From the NCBI GenBank assembly GCA_030636885.1, contig DAOVVY010000039.1:1-7472 (forward strand): 7,472 nt of DNA, in the 5' to 3' direction. The notes under the pieces were generated by a model. That model was not told where the DNA came from. It did no database searches and saw only the letters and a program-made list of their open reading frames with translations. A program made the translations under genes and the position numbers. Below are positions 5,044 to 7,472 of the stretch, piece after piece (position 1 is the stretch's first letter; every line of letters begins with the position of its first letter). Origin of the DNA: Candidatus Nanohaloarchaea archaeon. GTDB taxonomy: Archaea; EX4484-52; GLR71.

Positions 5044-5577
5044 TTAGGTGATTACCTTTATCAGAAGTTGACCCATAAATCTAGGTTCTTTACATATCGT
5101 TTCAACATATTGTATTGTTTCATCATCACAGACTATGTATGTATCATTATTCTCCGAAAAATAATAGGCAAAAACTCCGTTCCTGCCACAGTTTTCAATA
5201 TTATATTTTTCAAAAGTATAGTTTTCAGGACGCCATCTGATAAGTGCATGTTTGGCTGAATCGATATCATCCACACTGGAGAATACATCAATTATATTTT
5301 CTGATTTGATACTTTTACAATTATCAAATGCAACAGGGTCGATAGATTTATAGGCGACAAAAGTGATATTGAGTATGATTATCATGAATATGAATGCCAT
5401 GATGAGACTGAAATATTTATAGAATGTGTCCTCATCAATAGTTTTGTTATATTGTTTGCTCTCTTTTTTACGCAAATAAGTCTTGATTAATGTATCACTA
5501 TTAACAAATCCATCTTCATTGGTCTGATCTTCATAATTGACAGAGGGGTTAAGTATTTTAATATCTGTATCATCCAT
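5044..5577 (-). CDS. Single-pass membrane-anchored protein of unknown family (177 residues)
   Basis: I do not recognise the family. The first 55 residues are polar and charged, with a basic patch (TYLRKKESKQYNK, 33-45). A single hydrophobic helix lies at about 56-76 (FSLIMAFIFMIIILNITFVAY), followed by a 100-residue polar domain. The basic patch before the helix predicts N-terminus inside, C-terminal domain outside (type II anchor). The outer domain holds all four cysteines (87, 130, 150, 162), enough for two disulfides, and two N-glycosylation sequons (N119-Y-T, N144-D-T). The domain has short beta-like runs (FAYYF, TYIVCDDETIQYVET). It is divergent from alaS and convergent with the DUF2270 gene. 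A weak AGGG ribosome binding site lies about 8 bases before the ATG. Coding is well supported by length, composition and promoter; the function is unknown. Confidence 0.8.
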   Translation of the reverse strand: MDDTDIKILNPSVNYEDQTNEDGFVNSDTLIKTYLRKKESKQYNKTIDEDTFYKYFSLIMAFIFMIIILNITFVAYKSIDPVAFDNCKSIKSENIIDVFSSVDDIDSAKHALIRWRPENYTFEKYNIENCGRNGVFAYYFSENNDTYIVCDDETIQYVETICKEPRFMGQLLIKVIT

Positions 5578-5612
5578 AGATATACCCTTTACTTATCTTT
5601 TGTTTTTCTGAG

Positions 5613-5624
5613 TTTAAATATATA
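5613..5624 (-). promoter_or_regulatory. TATA box of the membrane-anchored protein gene
   Basis: On the - strand the sequence is TATATATTTAAA, centred about 40 bases before ATG 5577. This would give a leader of about 14 bases carrying AAGGGTATATCT, a weak ribosome binding site, just before the start. Confidence 0.55.
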
Positions 5625-5650
5625 TTAGGTACAAACTCATTTCCAAAAAC

Positions 5651-5658
5651 ATTAAATA
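5651..5658 (+). promoter_or_regulatory. TATA box of alaS
   Basis: ATTAAATA is centred about 41 bases before the first alaS ATG. Initiation near 5682 would give a leader of about 14 bases holding the ribosome binding site at 5688-5694. The box lies back to back with that of the divergent gene. Confidence 0.55.
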
Positions 5659-5687
5659 ACTTGTCTGCATAATATCTATTATAACTC

Positions 5688-5694
5688 AGGTAAT
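5688..5694 (+). promoter_or_regulatory. Probable ribosome binding site of alaS
   Basis: AGGTAAT differs in one base from the AGGTGAT used by the DUF5679 gene. Its spacing suits the second ATG (5699) slightly better than the first (5696), so the start could be either. Confidence 0.5.
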
Positions 5695-5695
5695 C

Positions 5696-7472
5696 ATGAT
5701 GGATGATAAAGAGATCAAAAAACGATTAAGGCAAAATGCACAGAAGACACCGGACAGATTTTATCCCACAACCACATTCAAGCAGTTAGGATTAGATAGA
5801 TACAGGTGTTCTAATTGCGGCAACTATTTCTGGTCAGCTACAGAGAGAACTGTCTGCGGCGAGCCTGAATGCTGCGGCGGTTATTCGTTCATAGGCGACA
5901 CGCCCGCAAAAGAGAAGATGGATTACATCCAGGTCTGGCAAAAATTCTCAAAAATGTTTGAAAAAAAAGGATACACACCCATCAAGAGATACCCGTCAGT
6001 TGCGAGATGGAACCCTACAATGGATTTCACGATCGCGTCCATTGCCGGTTTCCAGCCGTATGTGGTCTCCGGTGAAATCAAACCTCCTGCAAACCCGCTT
6101 GTCATACCGCAGTTCTGCATGCGTTTCTCAGACATAGAGAATGTAGGTATTACAGGTCGTCATTACACCGGTTTTACAATGATAGGACAGCACGCATTTG
6201 TCCCGTCAAAAGATTATGATCAAGATAAATATTTCGGAGACATCTTCACCTGGCTGACAAAAGGAATGAAGCTGCCTAAAGAAGAACTGGTGTTCCATGA
6301 GGATGCCTGGGGTGGCGGCGGAAACTTCGGCCCGTCAATTGAATTTTTCTCTCGCGGCCTTGAACTTGGAAACCAGGTCTACATGCAATACGAGCGAGAC
6401 GTCCAAGGCAACCTGAAAGACCTGGATATCAAGGTATTGGACATGGGCATGGGTCAGGAACGTCCTGCATGGTTCACCCACGGCACTGAGACAAGCTATG
6501 AGGCAAATTTTGGTCCTGTGGTGTCGCACCTGTATAAAAAGTCAGGGCTGCACCCCGACCGGGATATGCTGAAGAGATTCTTGCCGTATTCAGGATACCT
6601 CAACCTTGACGAGGTTGACGACATCAGCAAGACCTGGAAACTGATTGCGCAAAAGACAGGTTATGATGTAGGTGAATTAAAAGATAATATATTGCCGTTA
6701 TCAGGCATCTATTCGATCTGCGATCATACGAGATCCCTTCTTGTCGCATTGACTGACGGCGCACTCCCTTCAAACGTTGGCGGGGGCTATAACCTGCGCG
6801 CACTGTATCGCCGTTCACTTGATTTCATAGACCATTACAGTTGGGACATTGACTTAAATGACGTCTGCAAGAGACACGCCAGGTACCTGAAACCGCAGTA
6901 TCCTGAACTCTCAGATAATCTTAACGAAGTACAAGAGATATTGGATGTCGAAAAGAAGAAATATTATGCAACAAAAGAGAAATCCAAAAGGATAGTCAAG
7001 GGTCTTTCAGGTAAAAAAATAACTACCTCAAAACTGATAGAACTCTATGACTCAAACGGCATAAGTCCTGAGATGCTCAAGTCAAGAGGATTGAAAGTTG
7101 ATGTGCCTGATGATTTTTATATGCGTGTGACAGAGAGGCACGAGAAGAGCGCGCACAAGACAAAGGCACCAAAAGAAGACAAGCTTGCACTGGGCGACAT
7201 AAAAAACACAGACATACTGTATTTTGACGATTACCTGAAGACCGAATTCAGAGCAGAAGTCATAAAGATAATAGGCAATGATGTCATCCTTAACAAAACT
7301 TACTTCTATCCTACAAGCGGTGGCCAGGCGCATGACACCGGAACTTTAGGTGGAATAAAAGTTGTAGACATATTCAAGCAAGGCGGTGTTGTCATCCAAA
7401 CATTAGACTCAAAACCGAATTTCAAAGTTGGCGATAAAATAATAGGTTTGATTGACAAAAAAAGAAGAATAC
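5696..7472 (+). CDS. alaS: Alanyl-tRNA synthetase, archaeal type (3' end cut by window)
   Basis: AlaRS charges tRNA-Ala with alanine and edits mischarged serine and glycine. The frame is open for 592 codons to the window edge with no stop; archaeal AlaRS is about 900 residues, so about one third is missing. The archaeal N-terminal zinc module is at 38-60 (C38-S-N-C41, then C54, C59, C60). The class II catalytic core follows: RYPSVARWNPTMDFTIASI near 98-116, VSGEIKPPANPLVIPQFCMR near 124-143, HEDAWGGGGNFGPSIEFFSR at 201-220, LDMGMGQERPAWFT near 248-261. The tRNA-recognition region has ICDHTRSLLVALTDGALPSN at 341-360 and GGGYNLRALYRR at 362-373. The start of the editing domain is NKTYFYPTSGGQAHDTG near 533-549. 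The HxxxH and Cys editing-site motifs would lie beyond the edge. It starts with two adjacent ATG codons. The protein is intact as far as seen and has its own promoter. Confidence 0.97.
   Translation, partial: MMDDKEIKKRLRQNAQKTPDRFYPTTTFKQLGLDRYRCSNCGNYFWSATERTVCGEPECCGGYSFIGDTPAKEKMDYIQVWQKFSKMFEKKGYTPIKRYPSVARWNPTMDFTIASIAGFQPYVVSGEIKPPANPLVIPQFCMRFSDIENVGITGRHYTGFTMIGQHAFVPSKDYDQDKYFGDIFTWLTKGMKLPKEELVFHEDAWGGGGNFGPSIEFFSRGLELGNQVYMQYERDVQGNLKDLDIKVLDMGMGQERPAWFTHGTETSYEANFGPVVSHLYKKSGLHPDRDMLKRFLPYSGYLNLDEVDDISKTWKLIAQKTGYDVGELKDNILPLSGIYSICDHTRSLLVALTDGALPSNVGGGYNLRALYRRSLDFIDHYSWDIDLNDVCKRHARYLKPQYPELSDNLNEVQEILDVEKKKYYATKEKSKRIVKGLSGKKITTSKLIELYDSNGISPEMLKSRGLKVDVPDDFYMRVTERHEKSAHKTKAPKEDKLALGDIKNTDILYFDDYLKTEFRAEVIKIIGNDVILNKTYFYPTSGGQAHDTGTLGGIKVVDIFKQGGVVIQTLDSKPNFKVGDKIIGLIDKKRRI

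Noticed and set aside
5068..5259. + strand ORF opposite the membrane-anchored protein
   Set aside because: Short and without a promoter, and opposite a longer reading with a clear membrane anchor and its own promoter.
5923..7333. Four - strand ORFs of 64-83 residues opposite alaS
   Set aside because: They are antisense to conserved AlaRS coding sequence and none has a start signal.
1..7472. CRISPR arrays, insertion sequences, tRNA or rRNA genes, attachment sites
   Set aside because: No regularly spaced repeats, transposase-like reading, terminal inverted repeats or tRNA/rRNA-like sequence was seen on either strand.

Overview
The window looks like chromosomal DNA from an archaeon. The alanyl-tRNA synthetase is of the archaeal type, with an N-terminal cysteine-rich zinc module. 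A 46-residue DUF5679-type zinc ribbon is present. Most genes have archaeal TATA boxes about 25-27 bases before the start codon, which implies leaderless mRNAs, and gene ends carry plain T-tracts instead of hairpin terminators. The gene set and compact mixed-strand layout would suit a DPANN-type lineage such as Woesearchaeota, but the sequence alone does not fix the lineage.

Layout, left to right: (1) the 3' part of smc on the + strand, truncated by the window edge, carrying the second coiled-coil arm and the C-terminal ATPase half; (2) convergent to it, a BtpA-family TIM-barrel gene on the - strand, interrupted by one in-frame TAG codon at 1337-1339, after which the same frame stays open to 1013; (3) divergent from that, a complete Nudix hydrolase gene on +; (4) a 104-residue protein of unknown family on -; (5) divergent from it, the small DUF5679 zinc ribbon on +; (6) an MscS-family mechanosensitive channel on +; (7) a four-helix DUF2270-type membrane protein on +; (8) a single-pass membrane-anchored protein of unknown family on -; (9) divergent from it, the first 592 codons of alaS on +, running off the right edge. 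No gene-free stretch exceeds 300 bases.

Nothing here forms an obvious operon. Nearly every gene has its own promoter, and neighbours on the same strand are separated by T-tracts. smc and alaS are housekeeping genes. The middle block is envelope and accessory material: channel, DUF2270 protein, anchored ectodomain protein, Nudix enzyme and zinc ribbon. The channel and DUF2270 genes share an almost identical promoter element.

The best lead is the BtpA gene. The stop codon lies inside the conserved final strand and loop of the barrel, and the characteristic continuation GVIVGLSLK is read in the same frame immediately after it, followed by a tail of about 80-85 residues. This is a nonsense mutation, a sequencing error, or genuine reading of TAG as an amino acid (pyrrolysine or a suppressor tRNA). 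smc also ends in TAG, with an in-frame TGA one codon later, which is compatible with recoding but does not prove it. No complete novel multi-gene system is visible.
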